DNA of 64,000 nucleotides from Polyporus tsugae (GCA_024305745.1 JAHRBS010000006.1:126501-190500), one strand, 5' to 3'. Counted from the first letter of the stretch, positions 10,618 through 21,549 are shown. Notes: generated from the sequence alone by a model not told the origin. Made by a program: numbers and translations.

Positions 10618-12417
10618 ATGACTATGCCGTTGTGTGTTTTCCAGTTACCCGGTTCAATGGTGAGTACTTTCAATAGTTATACTTCCAGCGCACGCTGACA
10701 TCGTCAAGATCCACACGGCCCACTCCGGTCTTTCCTGCTTCCTTGGAGTAACAACAACTTCCTGCGTCGCATTCTACCCCTCTTCTTGCTTTCACTCTTC
10801 TCATTCTCGACGCTCCCTGTGGCCTCCGCCCAGGGGGGTCTACACATCGATCCGTTGGTTACCATTCCTCAACAATGTGGATCATTCACGTTCACATGGT
10901 CGGGAGGAGTCCCCCCATATACTTTTCGCATAAAAGCGACAACTTTCGACACCACTCTCCGAGACCCTTTTGACGCTAATGGGACTAAAAACACATCCTA
11001 TACGTGGGATCCGGTAGACATTCAAGGGGGAACCTCCCTGTTTGCGGAGGTGGTAGACTCCGGTCAGCAGAACGCAATCTCGGATACGTTCGTGATACAG
11101 AGCGGCGGTGACAGTAGCTGTCTTGGAACGGTGCGTGAGACTAGTGGACGGGTTACCTTTTTGTCTGACCCAGAGGACATTTGTAACACAGGACAGCTCG
11201 GCATCGTCAATGCCGTCCTCTACATCTTCTGGAGACGGTGGTGAGTTACTGCGTATTTCGGAGTACTATTCCCTAACTCATGACGGCAACACTTTACGAT
11301 TGTCAGCATCGACCACTTCATCGAGCCCGATCCTACCCCTGTCGAGCTCATCTACCCCGACTGCGTCTAGCCCATCATCGTCCTCAAGTCGGAAGTCCTC
11401 GGACCGACTGAGCACAGGCGCAATTGCCGGTATTGCAGTTGGGCTCGGAATCCTCGTTCTCGCAGCCGGTGCATTTTTCCATTTCCGGCGTAGGAGTAGG
11501 GCCGACCGGAGGGCAGCAGCGGGGCTCTTTGGCCAGGCGAAACATCGTGGTGCGTCTCCCACTTCCCCCGCCGTGGATATGGCGGATGTGACACCCGGCT
11601 GACCCCATGCGGTCCTCCATGGCTGCCCGAAATTCCACAGGCCCCTCGTCCAAGTCCACCGAACAACCCGACCCGCTTCAATGGGACGCGACGCGTGCGC
11701 GGCCGTTCACAGGTATGTGTCGCCCATTCGTGTCGCATTCGGTGCTTCACTTCCTGTCTCGAGGCTGACATCGCCGCTTTTTATTCATAGGCGGTCGCGA
11801 ATTTGGAATCTCGAATTTGCATGCAGGCGCGTCTTCCTCAGACATAGATTGCACGGGCGATCAAAGGGAGCTCGATACCTCCGAGGTTCAAACACAAACC
11901 AATAGTGAGTGGAATTGTTGAGCTCGAGGATTTTTTTTCTTCAGCAACTTAGGCATCTGTCCGGCAGGTTCGGTGGTGGCTCGGGCGTCCTCCGTCGACT
12001 CCCGCGCACCAGACCCCGTCGCGCATATCTCCAATTCCCATCGGAGGAGCAACGACGGACTCGTCCCATCTGAAAAGCTCTTGCGGGAACTGAGGAGCAG
12101 AGTGGCCCCAATGTCTGAATCCGCCTCGGGTGGAGTGTGCGAACAGACGGACGTTGCGGTCGGGGACTCCGTGCCCTCCGGCCATTGGATCGAACATCGT
12201 CGAGGTCCACGCCACCAAACGGACGGAGGAGTGAGGGTAGCGGGAGGGAGAGTGGACGAGGCGGTCGCGGACGACTTCGACTGGCGCAGCGTATCAGATG
12301 GGTCGACTTTGCTACCCCCGTATTCTTCGCACTTCGGAGCTGAGCCATGGTGCGTGTGCTTTCGAACTGTCTTTCACAACGCCGTATTTTCATCGCAGTT
12401 GCTCTAGATTTTGCAGA
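10618..12417 (+). CDS. R5: type I membrane protein, chimeric PPxY tail
   Basis: Exons by homology to R2 and by splice signals: (10618-10659), 10709-11130, 11192-11240, 11307-11549, 11641-11712, 11791-11904 and 11968-12349, with the stop TGA split over a last intron to 12417. If that intron is retained the frame ends at 12407. The ectodomain (QQCGSFTFTWSGGVPPYTF) and TM exon (GAIAGIAVGLGILVLAAGAFF) are near copies of R2, but the tail ends with LLPPYSSHFGAEP, a PPxY module. Exon 5 keeps only a degraded start of the R2-type tail (LQWDAT). One problem: the putative leader exon is 42 nt instead of 43 in R2, so as read the start is out of frame. Either another start is used or the gene is damaged there. 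Confidence 0.65.
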
Positions 12418-13150
12418 CACTGAACGAATGCTTCCGCTCGCGGCATGTTGGAACAGACCGTGACGACGCGTCTGCGCGCGGAGCTGCGAGGTACAAAGAG
12501 TGCGGCGAAGGTTGACAGGGAGGCACCGGCGACGACGTCACTGAGTACGGATCGGGAGGCGGGCTACTTATTTCAAGTTCGTCTGCTAGGCAGCCTAGGC
12601 TGGAAGTAGTGAGAACGAGGTCAGGCTCAACGCGACTACTTCCGAAAGTCTGAGGCCTCCCTGACTCCTTTGGTACTCAGTGGATTGGGGCCCACTGTGC
12701 GTTCATGTCCGAGTCTAGGCTTGTCCGAGTTAATGCTAACTAATGTACGACGAGTACTAGTAGTCCGTGTCGGAGTCCGGTTTCGCCGGAACTCCTTTGA
12801 ATGAATGGATATATGGCAATACGTATGCGTACTACTTACTTCTGTTAGACCACGAACCGAGGCCGATCAGACCGCAAAAATCTGCGCTTGCCGCCAGGCT
12901 TAAGTTTGAAGCTTTCAATAAGCTAAGGACTAACTTCTTCTTGCAGAATTTCGCAGGCGCCCGAGCCTGGGGCGGTGGGTACATCACGTGTTTCTGTTGG
13001 CTCTCGGGACGTGGCGACTGAAACGTCCTTCTTATCATCCACTCGGCACCCAACTGTCGACCGATCGTCATGGAGCACATTATCTGGTCTTCTCAACGGA
13101 AGAACACGTCGTGAGGAGGGGATACGTGCTATCCTTAAGTTGCAAGGTTG
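12418..13150. other. intergenic between R5 and R6
   Basis: No gene is supported. From about 13150 the sequence becomes similar to regions near 21.75, 25.73 and 26.51 kb, the repeated upstream region of the R6/R9-type genes. Confidence 0.45.
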
Positions 13151-13450
13151 GTGATAGACGTCGGAATCCGATTATCCAGTTCAGTGCTCATCATCGCTCA
13201 GTTCTTCTGTTGTTGATAGTGATACCATCTCCTGCTCAGTGGACCGCCTCAATTCAGAACCGCCCCCTTCGTTACTACGACGTCTTGTCCGTCTGAGTGC
13301 AGATGGCACGCCTGCGCAGTCAAACCTTCTCAGAACAAGGACGGGAGTGCGCCGCGTGGCGTGCGCTACTGGCGCTCCTTTAAATGCGATCCTCCACCCA
13401 CATTCTGTGGCTGTCCCCGCCCCTCTTCTCTGAGCAAACTGCTGTTTCTT
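13150..13450 (+). repeat. copy 1 of the repeated upstream region of R6/R7/R9
   Basis: The block 'CGGAATCC...CAGTTCAGT...GATAGTGATACCATCT...' recurs in the same orientation at about 21750, 25730 and 26510 upstream of, respectively, R7, an R6-type fragment and R9. The copies are diverged but colinear over about 300 bases. They presumably mark promoters plus the first exon duplicated with the genes. Any signal-peptide exon in this block is not resolvable with confidence. Confidence 0.6.
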
Positions 13451-13611
13451 GGAGCAGTCGTCGAGGTAAGCGAAGTCTACTTATCGGCCCCACTTGATTT
13501 ACGTCGGGCTCATCAGGCCTTACAAGGTTGTTTTCGACACCGCACATATCAAGGAAAACACTTTCCTGGTTCCCGGACGGTCACGCATTTCGCAGGCTGC
13601 ATTTTCTTGCT

Positions 13612-15032
13612 ATGGCGGTAAAAAGCGTCGTCCCCGTCATTCTTGGCGTAAACTCTCGGGATGGTCCCTTGTCCACTGCTACACCCTCCTATTATCACCT
13701 TGTTCAGAGTATTGGGCAACAGCCGTCCCATATCCAGTACGAGCGCGGCGCCGTTTTGAGTGGCAAAGGCCGACAGTTATGCAGCGTTTTTCACACTGAG
13801 GGCCTTTGCAGTGCGGTCGCAGAGTTGCTCCCTCACCAAACTCGGGACCCGCACCCTACTGTTACAGGTACAGAGCCGCCCCCCGTGAGCCCTCCCCGGA
13901 TATCTACATCGTTGCCCTCTCCCACAAACACGCCAGGAACGCCAGACCCGGTCTCTCCCTCTCAACCGTCGATTACCCCTGTCGCTACCACCACCCCGAG
14001 CGGCCAGAACCCAAGCCTCAACAGTCATCCCTCTCCTTACTCATCAAGCCAGTCGACCACGACTGAAGCCTCCACAGGAAGCGGACCTCCTTCCGGAAAT
14101 GAATCCTCTGCCACATCCTCAAATGGATCGAATCAAGGTGGTGTCAACCCATCCGAGTCATCGGCCTCAAATAGCATATCTACCGTTACATCGCCCTCGG
14201 GGGCAGCTTCCTCCACTGAATCTTCTCCTCCGCAAAACCTACCTCCCTATATTATGCACCCATCGCCGTCTGGCTCCCCTTTACCGTTTCCCAGTCCTTC
14301 ATTGCAGACCCCGCGGACCCCGCCCCGACGGCTCAGCACCGGGGCGATCATCGGCATCGCTGTCGGCGCACTTGCAGCAATTGTGTGCACCGCCCTTGCG
14401 CTCTTCCTTCTCTTCCGCCGGCGCGCGCGAAGGAGATCGAAGCGTATGTCCATCGAAAGCTCGCGGCGGCGCCTCGAGCCACACTCGTACGATGGTGCGT
14501 TCGACTCGGCCTGGAGTCTCATCCGCGCGCGTAAGGACATCCTGCTGATTTTGCTTCGACCTGGGATTTCGTGTGTTTAGATGGCCCCAGCCGCCCGGTC
14601 AGCTCCGTGTGGACGTGGTTCGGCTCCGTGTCTGTCGACCCAGACTTCGAGCCCCAGTCCGAACCCAGCGCGCACTCCCTCGACTTCCAGTTTGCGGAGA
14701 AGCCGCACGCGAGTTTCCAGCGCTCGGAAGCGTACGCCCCGTCTCCGTCTCCGTGTCCCTCGCCTTCCCCGGCCGTGGCGGAGACGCAACCATTGGCGCG
14801 GGGCATGTCGCCTTTGCCGCTTGCACCATCGCACGAGGATCTTTCCCATCTGCGAGTCCCCAGCCCGGCCCCAGGAGCGTTGTCGTCGCCGGACCTCCTC
14901 GTGCTCGCTCGGACGGATTACGCCGGAGTCGTAGATCCTTTGAACCACGGTGGGGCTGCAGGACGGAGGGTGTCAGGGGTGAGCCACACGACGGCGACCT
15001 CCGGCGATGTTCAGAGTGTAGAGGCGCTGTGA
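13612..15032 (+). CDS. R6: type I membrane protein with WFGS/VEAL tail
   Basis: Exons 13612-14494 and 14581-15032 join in phase 1 (444 aa from the first ATG in this frame). The ectodomain lacks the QC..F.W.GG motif and instead matches R7 and R9 (L...PV.FGV.AG region, then Cys residues near C.VF..EGLC). A long Ser/Thr/Pro stalk precedes the TM helix (IIGIAVGALAAIVCTALALFLL) and an RRRARRRSKR stop-transfer. The tail exon starts with DGPSRPVSSVWTWFGS, contains HSLDFQFAEK and LARTDYA, and ends GDVQSVEAL. I do not see the signal peptide; it probably lies in an upstream exon within 13.3-13.5 kb. Confidence 0.7.
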
Positions 15033-15062
15033 GCGGGCTTGTCGCGGAGCCAATGAGAGAGG

Positions 15063-15473
15063 CTACGGACGCGGTATCGTCATCGGGTGCCTTGTTGCCA
15101 CCCTTCTGGCAGCACTTGCGCTCGTCTTCCTTCGCGAATGCAGAAGAGCGAGGTGGTCCCGAATCGCGTCCATGACGAATCGCAGGATATTAGCGTTCAT
15201 AGGTGCATCTTATTAGTCCCGGTGCGATATACCTTACTTACTACTTATATGATGGTGTGCAGCCACGGCTTGGTCCGACCTGTCCCCGCCCGAGATCGGA
15301 AAGCCGCTCGGGGCAAACAAAGGTGTGACAGAATAGAAAGCAGACCTCTTCACGCGCGAGTGTGCACGAAAGTATCAGAACGCCCCGCCTGCCCCTCTTG
15401 TGTTTCTTCCACTTCTGCAACCTCCAACACCGAGGGCAGTGCATCACGCTCACGTGCCACAGTTCGGAAGCAC
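15063..15473 (+). pseudogene. relic of an R4-like TM and tail
   Basis: Bases 15063-15210 align by eye with the R4 transmembrane/stop-transfer region at 8761-8905 (GGTATCGTCATCGGGTGCCT versus GGTATCATCGTGGGGTGCCT). Bases 15255-15400 align with the start of the R4 tail exon at 8961-9090. In-frame stops break it (for example AGAATAG where R4 has the WNADLF region). The transposon inserted immediately downstream. Confidence 0.7.
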
Positions 15474-15482
15474 GTCACGCGT
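15474..15482. repeat. left target-site duplication GTCACGCGT
   Basis: The nine bases GTCACGCGT directly precede the first base of the left terminal inverted repeat and recur, without mismatch, right after the right inverted repeat (21541-21549). A perfect 9-bp direct repeat is the expected footprint of insertion. Confidence 0.93.
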
Positions 15483-15748
15483 CAGGCTCCTTCCCATCCG
15501 CCGCTCTTTCGTTGAGGGCTTTATCCTAGAGGAGGGGTCGAGGTAGTATCCGAGAAAGCGGGACAGGTTGGATCATGTAAGCGCGCACAATGTTGGGTCA
15601 CGTGGATTCGTAGTGTTGGCCCTCAACTTCAGAGGGCGGCTGGCACCAAACACATACAAATATACGGAGCACGGCGCGTAGACGCTAGGACCCTCCCCGT
15701 ATGGAAGGCGGGAAAACACGGGCGCCAGGGATTTTCGAAAATTCGCCT
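15483..15748 (+). repeat. left terminal inverted repeat (266 bp)
   Basis: The outer 83 bases (15483-15565) match the reverse complement of the right end exactly, as do 91 inner bases (15619-15709). A roughly 53-base middle part is diverged. The inner identical block contains an AT-rich CAAATATA motif, so this TIR may also be the promoter of the DUF6589 gene 84 bases downstream. Confidence 0.92.
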
Positions 15749-15831
15749 CTCGGCTATTCACTTAGATCATCGATTCTGGATGTACAGTGGTGTCCGTCGG
15801 CGAGCTGTGTCCTCTCTGTTGCCTTACCACA

Positions 15832-18562
15832 ATGGACCCAGATCGTCTACGTTACCTGAATCAAGTGTTGACGTATTTGAGGTCAATAAATGTCTCGCTC
15901 ACTGAGCTCCTCTCTGCGGTCCTAGTTCACAACCTCTGCAACCGGCCGGAAGACGGCTTCCTCGACGATCTCATCCATTCAACTCGCGTCATCCTCGGGT
16001 CACTGCACCATAACCCGGCGACTGCTCATGCAACTTGCTCTTGGGCGCATGATCTCATGTGCTCGCGATACTCGCGTGCTGTACAGAATCTCACAGACCG
16101 GGACCATGGATGGCACTTTGGAGCAATGCATGCTGCCGGGCACCAGATCCGTGAGTTCCGTCTCGAGAACATGGCGGACTCGATGCGGAAGTTGGAACCG
16201 CAGCTCTGGGAGCTGGTCTTCTGTCTCTTGGGAGGGAGAGAGGCCCTGGCTGAAGACGCTGTTGACGAAGAAGACGCTCAATACTGGATCGGAGATGATG
16301 AGGCCGAGACATTAGCGGGATCTGGAGCCTCGCACTCAGATACAAAGGCGGGACGGAGGCTTAAAGACCGAGCCGTGTTGATACGCATTGTGAGTGATTT
16401 TTTGCTTTCAACAGGAATGGTTGTTCACGCTCTGCATATATAGAAAGCCGTCGTTGTTAACTCCATATTTATGCACGCTCTCGATCAACACTGCAACGCG
16501 CTACAGAGTACCATGGGCGTGTTTCTCCATTCTTGCAACGCGCCCGAGAAATTGGTGAAGGTCCTGTCAAGAATGGGACTTTCAATCTCTCTCACGTCAA
16601 TTCATCAAAGTGTCGAGTCCCTCTCAAGGCAGTCCCATGTCGACATTGAAGCGCTCAGTCGAACACTTCTCACCTCACATGCTTTCGACAACTTCGACAC
16701 CCGAATCGCTGCTCTTATCTCCATGCTTGATAAGCTGACCGAGGGACTCCTCCATCTCACATCAGGGACGCTGCTTCGCCTCCAGCACGTGCACGTGGAA
16801 GACCTTTGCTGTTCGAAGTTACTGTGGGACAGATTGGAGCGCAACAGACTCGCTTCAGACCCACGACCCTTCGATCCCAAGGCGACCATGTTCAAGCTCT
16901 ATACATTGCATCCTGAGCCCGACTTCGTGTCCCTTCCACCCGGGGCTACCAGTCCAGGGCTGAGCCGTCGCGGTCGCTTCCATGCATGGCATTTTGCGCA
17001 AACATTGTTGAAGCATGGTCCCGAGTCTTTGAAACCCCTGCTTGATGTTCTACCCAATCCCGAGCCTGTCGAGTCGATTTCCCTTTCCAAGTTGTACCAG
17101 ACACCTCTCCGAGCCATGGATATCAATCAGTCAACTGTATCCGGGAACATTGAGGCGATTTTGAACATGTTCAAGCAAGCCGGGCTTGGCAACCCGGTCG
17201 AAGATGCTGACTGTGTCGACCCTAGCGAGTATGTGGTTCTCGTTCATGGAGATCTTGGCACCTGCGAGCGGGTCCTTTCCGGATTACGGCGGCGGTCGCA
17301 AGAGCGGACCGCGTACGATCGGCTGCAGTCTGTGGTCTTCGTCATGGGCTTCTTTCATCTAAAGATGGCAGCTGTGGATGCGATTTGGCGGGTTCTTGTG
17401 GCGCCAAACGGCGTGCAGTCTGATGATACCAGTTTCATGAAGCTCGCCGGTGAGCTTCGACCAAATGAGAGCTCCCGCCTAGTGTCAAATGCAAAATTCC
17501 GACAGCAGCACGAGCTCATCGGGGATGTCGCCGTCCTTCTCGAGCTCGATGCGTGGCGAGTAGAGATCAAGAAGTGCTTCGGACACAGCACACTGGAGGA
17601 GTGGGCAGCCAAAAGGCCCACCATCGACGATGTTGAGGCTGTGGCTGACGCGCTGACGAAGAACTATGTAGAGGGCGAGGGTGAGGATCGTTGGGACCAA
17701 TCGTGCGCGGCTGGACGAGATCGAATCAAGGAGAACACCAAACGAACGCTCGAGTATTTGCTGCTATACGAAGAGCTCGCCTACGCAATGAATGCTAGGG
17801 ACATAGGCCGTGTCGAAACACTATTCCCGGCGTGGATCCAGATCTTCCGCGCAACAGGGAAGCACAAGTATGCGCATCAAATGCTCCGTTTCATCCACAA
17901 TCTGTACTTCGTCTATCCGGAGGCTCTAAGGTGTGTTCCATATGAACGTGGTCGGTCGCGGGAGCACTAGCTGACTGTTGCCATATCTAGGAAAATAATC
18001 AGGTACAATATCCTTGTCAATCCCACAGGGAAGGCGGGCGAGTTCCGGGCGGTGGACTGGATCGTCGAACTGCTTAATCTGTACATAAAGGTAAGTATTC
18101 AGCTGTTCACAATGTGGATTCTACCGGATATTGAAGATGGAGAAGGTGATCTACGGTGGCGAAGGGTCCAACTACACAAAAGACCGCATTCTCCTTGAGT
18201 CTGTGCTAGTGCTGCTATTCCGAAGCAGCCATGCCAATTTTGAGCGCAATTTTCGCCTACCTGAGTTGAGCTTTGCTCACGCAAAGAAGGACATGCGAGA
18301 AACCTTCAAGGAAATGCTCCAAAAGCTCAAGGTGCGCAAACCTAACGAGCACTGCGCGGCACGAGGTGGTACGGGGTACAACATTGCAAATGCATTAGCG
18401 GAGGGAGCTACAATACTCGCGCGAGAATGGTCGAGGCCACAAGGCCCAATGCATGGTACAGGAGAGGATGCGGGTGGAGATGACGAAGAAACTACAGAGC
18501 CGGGGGAGGAGATTGGTGACAAGCTGACAGAGGAGGATCTCAGTGTCGAAGGACTGTTGTAA
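15832..18562 (+). CDS. DUF6589-type protein, candidate transposase of the element
   Basis: Exons 15832-16389, 16444-17930, 17991-18090 and 18137-18562 (introns 54, 60 and 46 bp) give 2,571 nt, 856 aa, with no lesion. I recognise the fungal DUF6589 family from the blocks MDINQSTVSGNIEAI, VLVHGDLGTCERV, VVFVMGFFHLKMAAVDAIWR, KYAHQMLRFIHNLYFVYP and LVNPTGKAGEFRAVDWIVE. Asp412 (MDINQST), Asp456 (HGDLGT) and Glu708 (DWIVELLN) are spaced like a DDE/RNase-H-type catalytic triad; this reading is inference, as the family has no established role I can cite. The C-terminus is acidic. It converges on the helicase gene and appears to start from the left TIR. Confidence 0.85.
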
Positions 18563-18626
18563 AAATTAACTGCGCGCACATACCTTGGCGGAGTTTGGCT
18601 TCTACCTCCGCCGGACTAAGGATGGT

Positions 18627-21250
18627 TCATGTGTGCATGTATGCGGGGGATTCGATGAAAGAGCTGAAAAACCCGTCATAACCCCCGCTAGCGCGCGGGG
18701 GAGTGACGACGGCGCTGACACTCTGTAAGTGGCTGTGCACGTTGGTCGCACTACCTGATGCGACCGCAGTCCTCAATGCAGCGGCCTGAAGGGAAGGAGG
18801 ACCGCTGCTCAGAGCGTGATTCTCCTTCCTGTCGTACACCGCCGGGTTGTTGAACAACAGACATGTGCGGCTCCTCCCTGAGAGCCGTGATAAGGGAATG
18901 CATGAATAAATCTAGAACACGAGCACTTACTTGTATGCCCCACTTCACCACATGCACCGCACGTCTTCGTACATGCTGGTCATACATTGCCAGCGGCTGC
19001 AGGGACATTATCATTGCCCGTGGCGAGGGCCCCGGTGGGTGCGCTTTCAAATGGATGGGGATAATAACTGAGACAATTGTTAGCAATGTACCCGCGCTGC
19101 GTTAGTCATAACAGACGTACTTCTTGATCAACTCTAGCACCTGCTCCCCTAGCTCCCAGGTCTGGTCCCACTTCGTCTCCCGGTAGAGGTCCTCGAGAGA
19201 CCGGAGCTTGTAAGCACGCGCACAGTGGGCGATATGCTCGAGAATAGAATCGCCCATGATGAGGTCGGGCCTGAGGTTATTGAGGATCGCGAGCCCAAAC
19301 AGGATCTGGGTCCTGTCGCGTCAGAGCGTGTTGAGAGCTGTTTGGAATTCACGGTCCTTGTCGGACATCGTGTACTTGCTGGGTACTTTGGACGCCCGTG
19401 GACGCAGTGGCTGAGGGAGTGGGGCGGCTGGGAGGATGGTGAAGACTGGGTGAGCCGGCGAGTAAAGACAACAGCAGACAGATGACGGCGGGATGCAGCA
19501 GCGAGCACAACCCTCCTCCTCTTGAGAACGACACAGCAGGTGGTCCAGAACTGGATTATGTAATTGAACATAAGTTTCCTGAGAAGCACGGTGGAATTAG
19601 GGACTCACCAAATCAGTCGTTCGCATACAATGCCGTAATTGGCGCACGGTGGCATTTGAATGGACGTGTCCCAGCATTCACCAGGTTGTCCATCTCCACT
19701 CCCATCCCTTCGCTCTTCTCTGCCTGCTTCCCCTTCTTCTTATGGCTGGCGGTGCCTGACCCCTCGGATGCGACCTTGAATTGGACTCTCAGCTGCTCGA
19801 ACTGCGACAGCTCGCCCTCAACGCTTGGCTCGCCTGATGCAACAAGAGACTCGGCGGCGGGGAGGGCAGGGGCTGGTGGTTCGAGACGTTGGCGAGTCGA
19901 CGCAGTGTGAGTGCTCGCACTTTCCGCCTGTTTATGTTTACCTTGCTCCCTGTCTGCGGCTTTCTTTAGCTCCCTTTCATCCTTCTTTCTCGTCCATTCC
20001 TCTGCCGCCGCCCTCTGCTCATCAAAGTACTTCGTCTCCACAATCAAGATGGTGAGTGCATGGGTTCCAGGCCCCCGAGCAGCCCGACCGAACTGCTGCC
20101 ACAGCGTGTCCATATCGCAGGTCGTCCGCCACTGGACAACGAGTTCAATATTTGGTACGTCCATGCCCTAGTAGTATGTCTCGGTCAGCGTATATCCCGT
20201 GTATGTACCATCAGCAAGGCACATTACCATTCCGAAAGAATCTGTGCAAAATAAGCCTATCAACTCGCCCCATGCAAACTCCTGCGTCGCCGTCTTGCGT
20301 AGGCCAGTTGTAACATCAGAATTAATCCACATGATTTTGTGCCTGTGCTCGGGAGGGAGGCACTGTTGGATGTGTTCTGCGGCCTTCATGGAATCTTCAA
20401 TGCTGTCGAAGAAGACAATGAATCGCGGGACATGGGTACCGGGCTTCCAGTCATCCGGGATCAGGAAGTCCAGGTCTTTGAAGCTGGATACTGCATATTG
20501 CATTTTGTGAATGGCGAGGTAGACGTTCGGCCAGTCGTTCGAGCGATGGAACATGAGCGTCTTCTCACGCGGCACTTGAAGGGTATGCAGGACGGTGGAA
20601 AGTGCCTGCTCGTGTAGTGTTGCAGACGGAATGAGAAATTGAGTAGAAATTAAATTCCGAAGTCGTCCCGCCTGTGCGTATTCCGGGCGGAAGTCTGCCC
20701 AGGCTTTAATGCAGTGCGCCTCATCCCAGATCACCGAGATGAGGCGCGACGTGAATGCGGACTTCCTCCATAACCGCTGGAACCCGCCGCCTACCCTAAA
20801 GGCTACTTCGGGGTTCACGACGATCACGCGGTATTGCAGTAATTCGATAGCCTAGACCACACAAGTGTTAGTTGACAAGCGTCCAGGAGAAGCCACCGAA
20901 GCTAATCTTACCTCCAAATTCTGGTGCGTGGCTGTCTTCCCTGACAACGCGATCCCTCGAATGCCCACCTTCTCCAAGTCGGCAGTATTCTGACTTCCCA
21001 GGAGGTTCAGCGGCGTGATCACAACCTGGATACCCTCAGGCCGGAAGAGCAAGGGAATCCAAAACGTGAGGGTCTTTCCGGACCCAGTGCCCGAGATACA
21101 TACAATATCCTTGTCCCTGCGGAGCTGGGCTTGAGCGACCTGGCACTGCCAGAGACAAGGACTGCGACCCAGAACGGCGAGGGTCTTTGCCGTTATCTGA
21201 GCCACAGACGGGACTTCTTGCCTGCTTGACGTGCCCGCACTTGATGCCAT
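18627..21250 (-). pseudogene. RecQ-like DNA helicase with zinc knuckle, three in-frame TGA
   Basis: Exons on the minus strand are 21250-20912, 20851-20228, 20167-19609, 19550-19121, 19067-18931 and 18877-18627 (introns 53-60 bp), totalling 2,340 nt or 780 codons in one frame. Motifs: Q-motif-like PCLWQCQ (Gln37), Walker A GTGSGKT (Lys59), DEAH box WDEAHC (Asp156), SATL, FGMGMDVPNIELVVQWR (motif V) and QQFGRAARG (motif VI). A Cys-rich segment follows (GCARCCIPPSSVCCC), then a CX2CX4HX6C zinc knuckle near the end. The frame is interrupted only by three TGA codons (19615-19613, 19323-19321, 18982-18980), each one C-to-T step from CGA. I read it as a decayed helicase; an N-terminal product of about 505 aa with all helicase motifs could still be made. 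Confidence 0.82.
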
Positions 21251-21271
21251 GTGTACTTTGAGAAATGCATC

Positions 21272-21540
21272 GAGGCGAATTTTTGAAAATATCTGGCGCC
21301 CGCAGTTTCCTGCCTTCCATACGGGGAGGGTCCTAGCGTCTACGCGCCGTGCTCCGTATATTTGTATGTGTTTGGTGCCAGCCGCCCTCTGAAGTTGAGG
21401 GCGAACGTACCCAATTCACGTGACTTAATACAACCAGCGCTTACATGATCAAGCCTGTGTCCCGCTTTCTCGGATACTACCTCGACCCCTCCTCTAGGAT
21501 AAAGCCCTCAACGAAAGAGCGGCGGATGGGAAGGAGCCTG
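21272..21540 (-). repeat. right terminal inverted repeat (269 bp)
   Basis: Reverse complement of the left repeat, ending GGAGCCTG at 21540. The helicase ATG (21250) lies 22 bases inside it, so this repeat probably holds the helicase promoter. Confidence 0.92.
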
Positions 21541-21549
21541 GTCACGCGT
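21541..21549. repeat. right target-site duplication GTCACGCGT
   Basis: A perfect copy of 15474-15482, directly abutting the right inverted repeat. Confidence 0.93.

Larger units (their letters stand above)
15483..21540. mobile_element. 6,058-bp TIR transposon carrying DUF6589 and RecQ genes
   Basis: The element is bounded by inverted repeats of 266 and 269 bp that begin CAGGCTCCTTCCC, and by a perfect 9-bp target duplication. Inside are two convergent genes: a DUF6589 protein on + (15832-18562) and a RecQ-like helicase on - (21250-18627), with only 64 bases between their stops. A related genomic block near 25.5 kb lacks the insertion. Long TIRs and a 9-bp duplication are classic for Mutator-like elements, but I see no Mutator-type transposase; the DUF6589 protein is my candidate. 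It could also be a non-autonomous element that has captured two genes. The boundaries are very secure; the class is inferred. Confidence 0.93.

Noticed and set aside
19149..19589. A 146-codon minus frame inside the helicase
   Set aside because: It is out of frame with the helicase; the correct frame there encodes the Cys-rich segment and its continuation.
15483..21540. Helitron, because of the helicase
   Set aside because: Helitrons have no TIRs and no target duplication, and carry a Rep-Pif1 protein. Here TIRs and a 9-bp duplication are clear and the helicase is RecQ-like.
15483..21540. LTR retrotransposon
   Set aside because: The terminal repeats are inverted, not direct, and there is no reverse transcriptase, integrase or protease.
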